A stretch of 64,000 nt of DNA from Cydia pomonella (GCF_033807575.1 NC_084711.1:14942001-15006000), one strand, 5' to 3'; counted from the stretch's first letter, positions 34,681 to 46,402 are shown. Numbers and translations: made by a program. The notes: generated from the sequence alone by a model not told the origin.

Positions 34681-35381
34681 TACAATAGATTGCCGAATAT
34701 ACTATAAGTATTTGATATCGAGGAAATCGCGTAAACAGATATTTACGAAACATAAGCCTCTTTTTATTAAAGTATTTGCAAATAATACGTATTTACTCGT
34801 AATTATTTGTAATACCGTACGAAGCGTGCTTAATTGCCATAGCAACGGCATAGTGACCCATCTCGGAGCTAAATAAGCGAAAATATTGATTCTCTCGAAT
34901 TTACCTGGTTTCATAAGCGAACTAAGTTATAAATAGCGTACTTTCCGATCATGGGTGGCAGGAAAACAATAGCGTGGTTATTATTGTCGAATAATACCAG
35001 ATTAAATTTGCATTAATTATGTGATGCTGATGTATACTATTGATATCGTCTGAAAAACTGGAAAATATAAGTTTCAGTCGTAAAATAAAGTTAAGAGGTC
35101 GTTTGTAATGAACAAAGAGTTTTTTATTGTTTACGTACAAAATATCGCTGTAAATTAACAGTAATGTTCTTCGAAATGAATAAAAAGAAAGCAGACGCAG
35201 GCCAAGGTTGATAATATGTTATTTTTGGAAATGCAACTGCACTTGGAAGTTGATATAAAGACTTTTATGATTTACCGTTCCATAATGTTGTTTGTTATTC
35301 AATGTATCACTATATAAAACTCTTAAGAGGGAAGTATACACGCACTTCTAAATATTTTCCAGTCTCAATGTTTTTTTATTT
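34681..35381. other. unassigned AT-rich sequence
   Basis: Nothing recognised. Confidence 0.35.
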
Positions 35382-35396
35382 AGTATTTTATTGACA
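35382..35396. repeat. SINE target-site duplication, left
   Basis: AGTATTTTATTGACA is repeated exactly at 35720-35734 and brackets the SINE. Confidence 0.9.
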
Positions 35397-35719
35397 GCGC
35401 TGGTGGCCTAGCGGTAAGAGCGTGCGACTTACAATCCGGAGGTCGCGGGTTCAAACCCCGGCTCGTACCAATGAGTTTTTCGGAACTTATGTACGAAATA
35501 TCATTTGATATTTTACCAGTCGCTTTTCGGTGAAGGAAAACATCGTGAGGACTAATCCCAACAAGGCTTAGTTTACCCTCTGGGTTGGAAGGTCAGATGG
35601 CAGTCGCTTTCGTAAAAACTAGTGCCTACGCCAAATCTTGGGATTAGTTGTCAAAGCGGACCCCAGGCTCCCTTGAGCCGTGGCAATATGCCGGGACAAC
35701 GCTAGGAAGAAAGAAAAGA
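35397..35719 (+). mobile_element. full-length tRNA-derived SINE, 323 bp
   Basis: The head carries an A box, TGGCCTAGCGG, at 35404-35414 and a B box, GGTTCAAACCC, at 35448-35458, as for RNA polymerase III transcription. The body contains TCGGTGAAGGAAAACATCG, GGATTAGTTGTC and CCGGGACAACGCTAGG, with a purine-rich tail GAAGAAAGAAAAG. Exact 15-bp duplications flank it. It encodes no protein and needs a partner LINE for movement. Compared with the 23319 copy it lacks a few bases (GAAACCGG region) after ATCGTGAG. Confidence 0.92.
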
Positions 35720-35734
35720 AGTATTTTATTGACA
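35720..35734. repeat. SINE target-site duplication, right
   Basis: AGTATTTTATTGACA is identical to 35382-35396. The lack of any change suggests a fairly young insertion. Confidence 0.9.
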
Positions 35735-36150
35735 CAATTAAAAACTAGGTTTACAGGTTTCCCTTCTTTTCAAAATTAGCAATAAAAAAAATACAGCGAA
35801 ACCTATAAACTTAGAATATATTATGTTAAAGCAACATCAAAATCAAAGTAATTTTTTAAGATTTAGTTAGTGGAAACCGTTTTCTCCCGAAATAGGACTT
35901 AATAGAAAAAGTACCGTTATTTCGTTAGGATCGCAAAGCTATTCGTCCCTCTTAAGTAAACAAAAAAAATGAGTTTCTTTTCTTTACATTTTTGTGTAAA
36001 TCCTCAGTCACTATCTCGAAAAGTCCCTGAAAGGTCAAACTTATCACGTTTATAGCATATTATTATAAATAGATTAATCTAAAACATAAAGCCATTTCTG
36101 TAAGCTAAGATTAAAAGATAGTTATCCTTGATGCACCTTACGCATGGCAG
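35735..36150. other. unassigned AT-rich sequence
   Basis: Nothing recognised. Confidence 0.35.
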
Positions 36151-36177
36151 CCCAGTTATCCCGGCCGTATAACTGGG
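36151..36177. repeat. 9-bp hairpin beside a GC-rich stretch
   Basis: CCCAGTTAT pairs exactly with ATAACTGGG around CCCGGCCGT. The following 36181-36235 is strongly GC-rich. It may be part of an unknown repeat that includes the duplication listed next. Confidence 0.4.
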
Positions 36178-36230
36178 TCAGCGGGCCGCGGGCCGACCTG
36201 GCTGCGACCTGCCCCACAACCTTGCCGGCC

Positions 36231-36560
36231 CGATTCTGCCGAAATCGGGATGCAACAACATTACTGTTACGCTGAGGTTGCATCGCAAGCGTTTACATTG
36301 CATACTAATTTTAGATCTAAAAAATCTTTATGGATTTGTTCGATGTCAAAATATTGAGATAAACAAATCAGCGTCAGCAATGAGCGCGTTTTCGGGGAGC
36401 TTATTTTTGTGGGCCGGGGTTAGTGGTTCTGCCATATGTCCCATTTACTGGATCGAATCTGGTCAAAATAAGGATGCAACGTCGTTACTGGCATGCTGAG
36501 GCGCGATGCAAGCTTACTTTGAATGTCAATTAGATTCAAAAATCTGCTGCTTTGGTTACC
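36231..36560. repeat. direct duplication, 222-bp offset
   Basis: Sequence at 36231-36335 recurs at 36453-36555: CGATTCTG/CGAATCTG, GGATGCAAC, TTACTG, GCTGAGG, GCAAGC, then AGATCTAAAAAATCT/AGATTCAAAAATCT. Identity is roughly three quarters by eye. No protein is recognised in the 73-codon frame across it. Confidence 0.6.
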
Positions 36561-37906
36561 AAAACGACCCGAGCGAACATGATTGACACTGACGCTGGTA
36601 GCAACGATAACGTCGATAACAACACAATTGAGAAAAAACAAGTGGATCATTTTCTACACTAAACTTAGTCCCGGAACAGGACACCAAATCGCCCATATCG
36701 CCATACAAATTCAGTATTGGTAGCATTCCCTATATAGGGCCAGCGATTTTTCTCGAAGCATTCGAGTAAATTTTTGGTCACGCGGTTGATCATGCAACAA
36801 GGACGTCCATATTCAGTGCTATTCACAATTTTGTTTGGAACATCCTTTATATTTTGACCTTCTCAATTGTCAGGCACGTGCCCTACATGCGTAGCTTCCC
36901 GCCAGTGTCAACTATCAAACAGATACTCTAAGTAGGTAATGATACCCTATGAACACGTGGTTGAACTTGAAATTTAATATATACCTATAATATACCTACA
37001 TATAGGTCCAGGCGCGGACTTCAATTAGGGTTTACTTTACATTGGACATTTCATACGATTAGTATTGACACCCAAATTAGCTTGAATCCGAAATGGATCA
37101 ACAATTAAAGTCAGCGGACGTACACATGATGTACCCAATGAAATGTAAAAACAATTGCCCCCTTATTCATAAAACTTTAAATTAAGTTTTATCCATTTCT
37201 TAAATACATAAGTCAAAATGACAGATAAAGACAAACGATTCATAGCTAATTCAGGCCAGTAACGCGTTTATGAATAACGCCATTTGACATTAAGTTTTAT
37301 ATATTATTGATCTTCATTTAATAGCTTACTTTCAAAAGTTGGACAACTTAAGATAATATGTATATGTACAAATAAGAGTTTTTGTTCATACCTACCTACG
37401 ATGACACTTAATTCTTGGCGATCAAAAGGTTAATGATATACCTCAAAATTCAATCATTTATTAGCCGATATCAATATTTTTTTATAGGTTGAATCAGACA
37501 GATCCACATTAATTAGTATGATAGCTTATTAACATATCAACATTAACATGAAGTTTCAAAATCATGAATTTCTAAAATCACATTTGACAAATTATAATTA
37601 AAATCAAATAAAACCCCGTTAACGAACAGATCATCAAAGTTACAATTCCAATTCATTTCGTACAATCGAGTAAAGTCTAATACAGAACGGATTTATTCAA
37701 TAGCATGTATATATAGTAATAATTACATTGTTCGCCGGCATCCGTGCGTGAAATTAGGTGTCTCTTTATGTGTGTGTAAAACATGTATAAGCGAGCATTG
37801 CAGATTACTTTGCATAGATTACGTATTATTAAGTAAGTGGAGTGCATAAGACGTGCTCACGAAAGAGGCGATTTAACAAAGAGCTATTAGACGACCGGAC
37901 CGCTAT
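36561..37906. other. unassigned AT-rich sequence
   Basis: Nothing recognised. Confidence 0.35.
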
Positions 37907-38013
37907 CACCACTATGCATCTCGCTCGTACTCGCATATTAGTGCAAGCGAGATGTATAGAAAGTAATTTACGTAGACGTGAGCGAATATGTCAATGTCAA
38001 TACTGATGGTAGC
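37907..38013. mobile_element. MITE family B, copy 3
   Basis: CTATGCATCTCGCTCGTACT faces AGCGAGATGTATAGAAAG around CGCATATTAGTG. The right side continues ACGTAGACGTGAGCGAATAT, as in the 43488 copy. The left outer arm is missing. Confidence 0.65.
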
Positions 38014-38143
38014 CATACTAGTGGGTATAGTGACGCTGCGTATATAAGGTCGATGGGCCCGGGTTCGGGATTCGAACAGATGACTCCTGACCGATTTAAA
38101 TCACAGCGACTGTGCGTTCTGGAGTGGACATTTTTAATTACTG

Positions 38144-39517
38144 TTAACAGAGTGTAGCTGTTCCACTCTCTGGTGCGCTTTTAAATGACTCGCGTCCACC
38201 CTTCCTACTAAATTTTCGAGCGCATTTTGGGCACGTCAACACACCACCTACATAATTGTAGGAAATAGAGTTTGGCGGGCGAGCCGTAAGCTCATCTCGC
38301 TTTCGGTTGAGTTCGCTGCGACGTTCAGCTTCAAAGTCGCCTACTCGATCATACACGAGGCGCCGCCATTTCGGCCGCTGCGCTGCCTTCCGCTCCCAGT
38401 CAGAGGGCTCTAGTTTGCACCTCTTCATATGTCTTTTCAGAACGTCCTTATATTGTAAGTACTGGCCACCGATTTTACGCTTGCCATTCTGGAGTTCTGA
38501 AAAGAAGATGCGCTTCGCCACTCTGACTTCTGACATCCGAGACACGTGTCCACACCACCGTAGCATCAGATATACCTCAATGCCTCCGACATTTGCGCGC
38601 CTCAGGACGTTTGTATTTCTGATCCGGTCGGACCATTTATAATATTCATGATGTCTCGGAGGCATTTAAGGTGAAATCTGTCGAGTGTACGGATATGCTT
38701 ACGGGAACGGAACCACGTCTCAGACGAGTAGAGCAGATTAGGCAGCACTGCTGCCATGTATACACCTATTTTAGTGGAGAGCTTTAGGTCATGGGAGCGA
38801 AATACCTTGGGCCGGAGCCAGGCCACCGCTGCAGCACCAATTCTGGAATTAATCTCCGCATCTAAGTCGCACTTTGCTGTTATCGTGCTACCTAGGTACC
38901 TAAACCTCTGCACTCGTTTCAGCACGTCGTCGCCGATACTTACACTCGCATTTGGCGCGTCGCCAGGGACTTCAACGTTAGTCATGATTTCAATTTTTTT
39001 TGACATCTATTTGTAGGCCAAATGTAGTGCAAGCACCATCAAGACTTGATATTAGTCTCTGTAGACCCTCCGCAGAATCGGAGACAAAGCATGGATCATC
39101 CGCGTACATAATTTCTGTCATGACAGCATAGGTCACTTTGGTACGCGATCGCGCTTGAAATGTTCAAAAGTCCCCCATCCATGCCTATGCCGGACAAGTT
39201 TTTCATAGACTCCCGAACTACAAATGCGAAATAAAGTGCAAATAGAGTCGGTGCAACAACGCAGCCCTGCTTCATCCCGCATGAAACAGAAAAAAGCTCA
39301 GACTGTTCACCGTTGATTGTTATGCAGCACTTCATTTCGTCATGTAGGAATCGCAGTAATTTCACGAACTTGTCAGGGCATCCAAGTTTCCCTAAAATTA
39401 TCCAGAGTGCTTCGCGGGGGACACTGTCGAAGGCTTTCTCAAGATCTACAAAGCACATGAACATAGGTTGATGCTGCTCTCTGCTTTTCTTAAGCAGCTG
39501 ACCTATGTATATAGTCG
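38144..39517 (-). pseudogene. RTE-like LINE reverse transcriptase, frame-broken
   Basis: Read 39517 to 38144. Segment 1 (to about 39155) has QLLKKSREQHQPMFMCFVDL, catalytic-motif FVDLEKAFDSVP, then SCGMKQGCVVAPTLFALYFA. After a frame change near 39155 comes EIMYADD (about 39118-39098), still intact. A second change lies in the run of eight T at 38994-39001, after which EIMTNVEVPG, FRYLGSTIT and LPNLLYSSETW continue. A third lies near 38645, after which SDRIRN, VLRRANVGG, LRWCGHVSRM, VAKRIFFSELQNGKRKIGGQ and CPKCARKF lead to the C-terminus. The endonuclease and RT fingers are absent (5' truncation). The order of motifs is that of RTE-like ORF2. Confidence 0.85.
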
Positions 39518-40877
39518 CCTAGTACCCATAATACAATCTTTGCTTGGATGGAGCTAGGTCTATCTGTGTAAGATTGTTCCCAAATATTTAATATTTGATT
39601 TAATTTATTTTCCTATGTTCAGTCAGCAAAGCTATTAGCTTAACACCCTTGCATATAAATGTGCTCACTGTACAAGTGTACATCAAACATCATTTTGTAC
39701 TACACCAAAGCTGATGTTAATTCCTCAAACAACTTTTTTGCTAATACATATTTTTAAGTGCGCACAGCGTATTCTGAAATGAGCTGGCAATGGTGCTCTC
39801 TTATGTACTTTATCAATCAGGTCTGCTACACTGATATCTAACAGATGTCATTCCAATATCGTGCATTTCGCTCGTACTTGTCCGTACATGTATTGGCGCG
39901 GGTGACACGCACGATAACGATTTTAAGTGGTTTATATTTATGCAAAGTAAAGTTTGAGTCGGCTTTAACATGCTCGGTCTAGTAGGTATGTATATGATCG
40001 ATGTCGAATATTAAAAACAACTGATCATTCACATTCAAAAACATTTTTCTACTGACAAAGATGTTACTGATATGATATGGTATGATTAGAACATGTTAAA
40101 CATTCTATTAATTTATTACGCTGGTATTTTTGCACACTATGTCTCTTGAACATTTTGCGATATGTTTAACATCTTGACAGGCTGTCGAAACCTGGTCATA
40201 TGCGGATCTGGTATTTTGCGAAATGCAAATCTGATTCATCATTGTTTAAGGTAATTTGCGTTTCTGGCACTATGCGTCTGAACGGTCTGGTTGGCGAGTG
40301 CTAATGATTCTTAAAAAAATATTTAAAAAGTTCTGAGAAAATAAAAGAAAATACTCGTTTTAAATGTGAATGCAGCGCTGCCGCAAACATGTTCATTGCA
40401 ATGTAAGAGGGTTCTTAAGAGGCAAAATGAAGGCTTTACCATTTCTGAAAACTCATTTAGTTTAATAGAGTCACGATTGTTGGAAAAAGCTAGTGTCATT
40501 ATGGCAAAAGTAGCGTCGATAGTAAAATGATCTTTTGTATACCTTATTTCAAATACATAAGGTCCAATGGTGGCGAGTTAAGTGTGTTTCTGTTGGTACG
40601 TAACTCGTGACTGCCACGACTGTGTGTGGATTTAAAAATCATTTTGAAAATTCTTGGATGAGTATTGTGTATTCTAATATCATGGTTCGTGCTATGGGGA
40701 ATATTTTACAGATTTATTCGTTTCATGGTCAATGATATGGATTGTGAATATAGTTTGTCAGTATGAATGCTAAGTGTAAGAAAATTATGCTACAAAGCAC
40801 CTTTTATGTATGTAACAACCAGTCTACCTAACTGCCAACTCTGCCAATTCTGGAATATAAAAAAAATACATAGGAAC
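39518..40877. other. mostly unassigned AT-rich sequence
   Basis: Short traces only: a TCAGTCAGCAAAGCTATTA piece at about 39619, as at 50563, and an imperfect inverted repeat ATATCGTG/CACGATAAC at about 39858-39920 with a family B-like TCGCTCG core. Confidence 0.35.
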
Positions 40878-41013
40878 AGTTAACATCAAAAATATAGTGA
40901 CAAACAAAGCGGCCAAATATGTATATTGCAACATTTTCTTACCAGATGAATAAGGATATGTTGCTATATTTGGTCACTTAGGCTGTCACTACTATATATT
41001 TGGTTCTGATTGT
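40878..41013. mobile_element. diverged TACAGTC-type palindromic MITE
   Basis: ATATAGTGACA, GGCCAAATATG and TTGCAACA on the left mirror TGTTGCTATATTTGG, TGTCACTACTATAT and GATTGTA on the right. The ends are close to CAGTTA...TGATTGTA. It is old and non-coding. Confidence 0.45.
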
Positions 41014-41733
41014 ACTGAACAAAATTGCCTTCTATATACCTGCAACGATAAAGTCCTCCAGCGTTTCCTCTATTTGCAGCACAATGCATCTAAACATTAG
41101 TATTGCAATTGTCCGCTGTTGCGCGCACGACGCCCCTTACGCTTCGCCTTCAAAACAGCTTATAAGTCAGATGTGTAATAAAACTTAAGTCCTTTTAGTA
41201 TTAAAATACATGCGCCATAGCATATTAAACCAAAAGGCCGTAAGGGGGCATTCTAGCTGACGCTACAGACAGACAAATAAAAATATTTCGAGCTTACGTC
41301 TACGCTTCGTCTCTCCAAAATAGAGCTAATACAAATATCTTTAAGGAGACAACAGTTAATAACCCGAATTCGAAATTAAACTTTTGTACACAAACCAGCT
41401 CATATGTACGTACGTACATGTATGTAACTATACTTGTGACCTTTTTATTTTAAAAGGTACTAGTAATGGCGTTTGCCGGTGCTTTTGAGCTGCGCGTGCG
41501 ACCATTATTCGCACCCCGGTCCACTGCACCTGTGAAGATCCCATATGCCCTACCTTTAAAAACATTTCAGTAAAAAAAAAACTATTTGGTATAAAAAAAG
41601 ACAACAAAATGAATTTTGGTCCAAGTAACGGCAGTACACAGCATCAATTTTTACTTGTTTGACCAGTTAATGTACGGTGAATTGTCAATGTCAGACGATA
41701 ATTGTCATGTCGGTGAAACAAGGGCCTTCTGAG
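41014..41733. other. unassigned sequence
   Basis: Nothing recognised. Confidence 0.35.
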
Positions 41734-41918
41734 CCCCTAGTGTAAATTTATTCGATTTCATGATGTGACGTACGCGTTAGCGTTAAGTCAAATTTTGTAT
41801 GGGATTTAGAAACAGCGCGCCAAGCGGAATGTTTTGGAAACTCAAAATCCCATACAAAAGGAGACTTAACGCAAACGCGTACGTCACGCTACGCCATCGA
41901 ATAAATTTACACTAGGGG
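41734..41918. mobile_element. 185-bp palindromic MITE, CCCCTAGTG ends
   Basis: CCCCTAGTGTAAATTTATTC plus GAT is mirrored exactly at the right end. Inner TGACGTACGCGTT, GCGTTAAGTC and TTTTGTATGGGATTT blocks also pair, giving arms of about 80 bases with few mismatches. Flanking target duplication is unclear. It has no coding capacity. Confidence 0.8.
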
Positions 41919-43333
41919 TGCTGTAATATTTTCGTGGCAACATAACGTAACCCATTAGGAGTGTCGCTATAGATTGCATAATTATGTGGTATAACCGACA
42001 AAGTACTACTGAGACTATACTTAGGTATACATCAACTACTTGTGAGTCCAACTATGTGCCACGACCCGAGCACTTAAAATATCGTGAATGTCACCCTCCC
42101 ACGCGAGAAAAAAGTCGACTTCCGCTATAACGCTAAAAATAAGCCAAACAGACAAAAACATACATTCTTATTTAAAAATATGCAGTATGCAAAGCACCTA
42201 ACAGTACAAAAAGATGTATTCGGATTTTCTCCTCGTGTATAAGGATAATTCTTAATTCTGTCATGCTACAGAAATATTTCCGTATTTGCAAAATAACCAT
42301 TGCTGTACGAGTACTAACTAAATATTAGATCTAGATACTATATGGATTGGATATAGACCTAATATTTGACGTATCTTAAAGTTGGAATCGGGCCATTAAT
42401 TAAGACACAATTGGGGAAAGATTTAATATGGAGTAATATAGCGTGATTTTTAAATTGCGTCACGTCTTTTGGAATAAGAAATGTAAGGGTCACGGGACAA
42501 TCATCTTAAAAATCCTTCATATGCAGAAGAACAACATCTAATAATTTTCTGACCATTTTCAAAATAATGTGTTGATAAGATTTAACTGTTTTTCTCCATA
42601 CTGCTTTTAATCACCCTACGCAATCTTGTTTACGTGTTTCATCGCTATACGAACACACTATGAATAGTGCATTATTAGATACCTATTTAGACACCTATTT
42701 AGGCACCTATTTTATACGGATTAAAAAAACCTAAGTATTAAATGGTTTCAGTGAACTTTGGCGTTATGTCTTAAGTTATTTTTATTAGAAGCTTACTCAC
42801 GCCCACATCGTCATACATTACGATGTGTTATTTGTAGCGTGGAGACGTTTTTTGCACACATTTGTTATCTCTGTATCACTTTAGTTTATTTTATAACTAC
42901 ATATATATATTACTTTATGATTATTATAATATCATGTATAAAAGCTTTTGATTAAAGTGATTGATTGAAAAACAACATTAATTTGTTAAAAATAAAGGCA
43001 GAAAATTAAGGTATTTGACGGAAAAAATAATATCTCAGTCAAAATATGTACCTACAACTCCTACAAGTAATCTCAATCGAAGACCAAACTACTAAGGCCA
43101 GTACAAAACTCAAACAAAGGTTTATTTACTCATACAAAAGTTCGCAAGATGAAAGATGCCCAGCACGCCGGTAATCGATGACGTAATAGGAAATAACCCC
43201 AAATTTCTTGGAAGATGGATTATTTTCACAAGTACTTGTATTACGAGATGTTGTAAACAATTACGGTATTACGGACACGCCGCAAAATGGAATCCTTTGC
43301 GGAACTTCAGTTTTTGGGATTCTTTACAGTAGG
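41919..43333. other. unassigned AT-rich sequence with one array-unit fragment
   Basis: Apart from the fragment at 42325-42402 nothing is recognised. Confidence 0.35.
42325..42402. repeat. diverged single unit of the 23.7 kb array
   Basis: TATGGATTGGATATAGACC, TTGACGTATCTTAAAGTT and GGAATCGGGCC correspond to the unit sequence at 23681-23845. Confidence 0.5.
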
Positions 43334-43460
43334 TACAGTCAGCGTCAAATACTTTATAGCAGTCAAAGTGGCCAAATAGTTCGGTACACCATACTAAATA
43401 TATGGTGTACCGAACTATTTGGCAACTTTGGTTGCTACAAAGTATTTGACGCTGACTGTA
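43334..43460. mobile_element. near-perfect palindromic MITE, TACAGTCAGCGTC ends
   Basis: TACAGTCAGCGTCAAATACT and then GGCCAAATAGTTCGGTACAC have exact or nearly exact inverse partners (GTGTACCGAACTATTTGGC, AGTATTTGACGCTGACTGTA). The loop is about a dozen AT bases. High arm identity suggests recent insertion. Open frames across it on both strands arise from the palindrome and are not genes. Confidence 0.85.
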
Positions 43461-43487
43461 CTCCCGTCGGTTTCGTTTTTTGACCAA

Positions 43488-43673
43488 CCCTTACCACCAG
43501 TCATTAACAGTGTAAACACTGATGTAAACGTTAACGTCTTCGCAAGTTACTTGCTATGCATCTCGCTCGTTGACATATTATTGCGAGCGAGATGTTTAGA
43601 AAGTACCTATGTTACGTAGACGTTCGCGTATATGTCAGTGTTGGCTGACACTGTCAGTGACTCGTGGTAAGGG
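43488..43673. mobile_element. MITE family B, most complete copy
   Basis: Ends CCCTTACCACCAGTCA and inverse TGACTCGTGGTAAGGG define the element. Inside, CGTTAACGTCTTCG/CGTAGACGTTCGCG and TTGCTATGCATCTCGCTCG/GCGAGCGAGATGTTTAG pair. It starts 27 bases after the previous MITE. It is non-coding. Confidence 0.75.
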
Positions 43674-43830
43674 TACTGATACTGGCGATTGTAAGTAGTT
43701 ATATATATATCCAAAAAGAAACCATTTCACATTTTCAGTTATTTGTACATTGTTCACACTCTGTATCCGCTTCTTGGTAATCATCATCAACTTCCATTAG
43801 GCGCTCTTCTTCACGGGTAATTAATGAAAT

Positions 43831-43910
43831 CTAATGGAACGTCCTTCCAGCTGTGACTTGCAAATGCTTTAAGTAAGTAAGCTCTTTTCTTGAAGGTTTG
43901 AAGTTTGTAT
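43831..43910 (-). pseudogene. short LINE C-terminal remnant
   Basis: On the minus strand the FKKRAY-type block (CTTCAAGAAAAGAGCTTACT, reading LQTFKKRAYLLK) is present, as at 17355 and 59655. The frame around it is disrupted and no other LINE block is seen. Confidence 0.45.
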
Positions 43911-45187
43911 CTATAGGTACTATAGAAGTGTAGTAGTATTGGGTAGTATATTTAGTGTAGTAAAAGTTGATCATAGTAATGATTACAATCGCGTACATAC
44001 ATTTATACACGGTTTTATTTTTAAAATCCGTTAACGTCGGGGTATGACTAAGTACATTTAAGGAAACTGAATGACATAGTTTATAAAAAAATATGCTTTT
44101 ATTTTGGTAAAAAGTAATAAAATAATGGTGAGGCATATAGCGTTCTAGTAACAAAGGGCATGTTATTTACCTTAACCAAGCAATTAGAAACTTTGACATA
44201 TCAATATCATTTCGAACATCTATAATCCGAGATACTTGCGTCCAGTTTTAGTAGCAAATGCATAAACTCAAACACTAATCAATATGCACACAAGCCCTAA
44301 GGCACGTGTACACATTCATAAAGGCTTTAATAAATAGAAATAAATTTTTAATTATATCTGAAATTTAGGCTCAATAATGCATCCTTAAAATTAAAGGAGT
44401 AAAAAAAGACCGTATACTGTATCATTTAAAATATATCCATAAAGAATAAATATTAACCAAATTTCGATTTTGGAATATTCCTCAGAGATCAGCGGCAGCG
44501 GTGGCGGTTGGTTACATGGTCGATTTTGTAATCACCATTGTTTATAGCGACCAACTGGGGCCAAGGCCAGCTCTATCGCGCCGTTGAACCCGTGCGAACG
44601 AACGTCGCGCAATCACTATATATCACACCCGGTACAATGTTGTAACGTATACATTTCAGTGTTCTACAATTTTTTATCTACACACAACGTAAAATAATAA
44701 TAACGTCGATATCGATTAAATAATGTCATTAAAATTTCGCACATCTCTGAAAAACAAAGGAATTTGATTTGACCTTATTAGAAGTATCAATCGAGATGAT
44801 GTTTTATTCGAAATGAAATGTCAATTGCAAACAGTGTAATGTAAATGCCGCAATGGCGGTCGTAACATGCGGTTTCTGAACACATCATAGAGAATTTATA
44901 ATATGTGTGTAGATGAAGCACGGTATGTAACTGTACATTATGTTGCAGTCACATAATGAAAATGAAAATATTTAATTCAGACACCACGTATCCATATACA
45001 TAAACTACTCGTACTAGTACAAGCTTTTATTTTAAAACCCATTTAAAAACCTCTAGCTGACCTATTATTATTAATATTTCCAGCTATGAAGGCGGAGAAT
45101 GCGGAGAATAGCTTGTTAATTTCTAAATCTGAAAAAATAAAAATGTTGGTTGTTCTTACTATGTTAAGCTCGTGACGGAAATGTATC
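43911..45187. other. unassigned sequence
   Basis: The 44465-44640 stretch is CpG-richer. Nothing is recognised. Confidence 0.35.
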
Positions 45188-45316
45188 AATGAACTCTATC
45201 AGAAATATCGAAAATCGATATCTCGTGATCTGTCTCTCAAACCATCTTGCATATTCAAGCGATAGAAAGTCAAAAAATAAAATTTTGATGTTCGAAATTC
45301 GCGGCCCTTTTGACAT
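45188..45316. mobile_element. relative of the 19076 MITE
   Basis: TGTCTCTCAAACCATCTTGC and ATATTCAAGCGATAGAAAG match the central hairpin of 19076-19181. The outer arms are AT-rich and diverged. Confidence 0.45.
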
Positions 45317-45734
45317 AAGTAATTCTAAGAATCGACACACTAAGACTCTTAGCAAGAAAAAAAAATACGTTCTGTAAGAAACGAATTTCTTTCAAAACTC
45401 GAATACAATAAGTATGTCCGTCGTAGTTACATATGTAGCTGCCCCGCAGGGCATTTGTTTCAAAACAAAAACTCGTTTAAGGAGTCGTGGCCTATATACG
45501 TATATGTACAACTCGCTACCGACCATACTCGTACTCCCACGGGTAGAATCTCTCCTGTTATCGCAAGCAAGTCAACTATGTATGTTGCATGGAACTCTTA
45601 TATATATAGAGATAAAAGTGTTCTATTGAAGATCCTAATGTCTCGGCCAAAACTGGTGCTTTTAACTGCTTAGTGATTTATATTTGGAGGAAATAAAGAT
45701 AAAACGAAGACCACTCTTCCGTGTCTGAGAGTAC

Positions 45735-45990
45735 CGTAAGGTGGGGTACTTTAGCCCACCGCAAGGCTTGGGGGCCTCATTTTGAATTTCGAACACACGA
45801 TTTCTTTATTCGAAAATGTATGGAAAACGGAGAATTGATATTTTTGAAATACGAGCAATAGAAATTGGGAATCTAGTGGTATTGACCACTCGTCTCAATT
45901 CTTTTAGTGGAATTTAAATGCCTAGTAGTGGAGATAGTATTGAACGAAATCCACAAAATCGAGAGGTCGAAATTCAAAAATCAGCCCGTT
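45735..45990. repeat. lepidopteran repeat with GGGGTACTTTAGCCC start
   Basis: GTAAGGTGGGGTACTTTAGC, then CGAAAATGTATGGAAAACGG, AGAAATTGGGAATCTAGTGG, GACCACTCGTCTCAATTCTT and CGAAATTCAAAAATCAGCCC occur in the order of a repeat I recall from several moths. The inner AATTGGGA..GTGGT and ACCACTCGTCTCAATT sides form a hairpin. Class unknown. Confidence 0.5.
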
Positions 45991-46269
45991 GGTCACATAT
46001 TAAACTATATTAAAAAAAAAAAATCCTTATTGTATAGATTATGAACAATAACATACTGGGTCAACAAAACTGATTTAGCTTCGGAAGCCCTTACACAAAT
46101 AATAGGATGTGTGGATTAGATACAATTCATGGTGTTGAAAAATTGCCACCAAGGCTGTGAATGTGAGAACTTCCGTACTGTGGCTAATACACTGTTACTA
46201 TGGAGATAGTTGATACTAACAAAAATATGAATACTTTGAAATTATAAATAGGCAAATCAAATTAGATAT

Positions 46270-46402
46270 ACACAACAAGCTGGAAATAGTTTTAATACCT
46301 TCGTTTGGTTCTAAAGGCTTGTAATCCGAGGTTGTCTGTTTTGGTTGAAAAAATGACACTTTTAATACTGACAGATCCGATCCATATATAATCCAGATCC
46401 AT
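46270..46402. repeat. two dispersed-repeat fragments
   Basis: AAGCTGGAAATAGTTTTAAT at about 46275 resembles the end of the 28805 element. CTGACAGATCCGATCCATAT at 46369 resembles the unit of the 23.7 kb array. Confidence 0.4.

Noticed and set aside
38067..38077. B-box-like GTTCGAATCCC on the minus strand, possible tRNA gene
   Set aside because: The bases on each side do not pair as a T-stem and no A box or acceptor stem lies at the right distance.
38307..38642. 111-codon + strand frame
   Set aside because: It is the opposite-strand shadow of the RTE-like C-terminal coding sequence.
43208..43487. Open frames on both strands (91 and 72 codons) as a gene pair
   Set aside because: Both run through a palindromic MITE, which makes the two strands nearly identical and open together.
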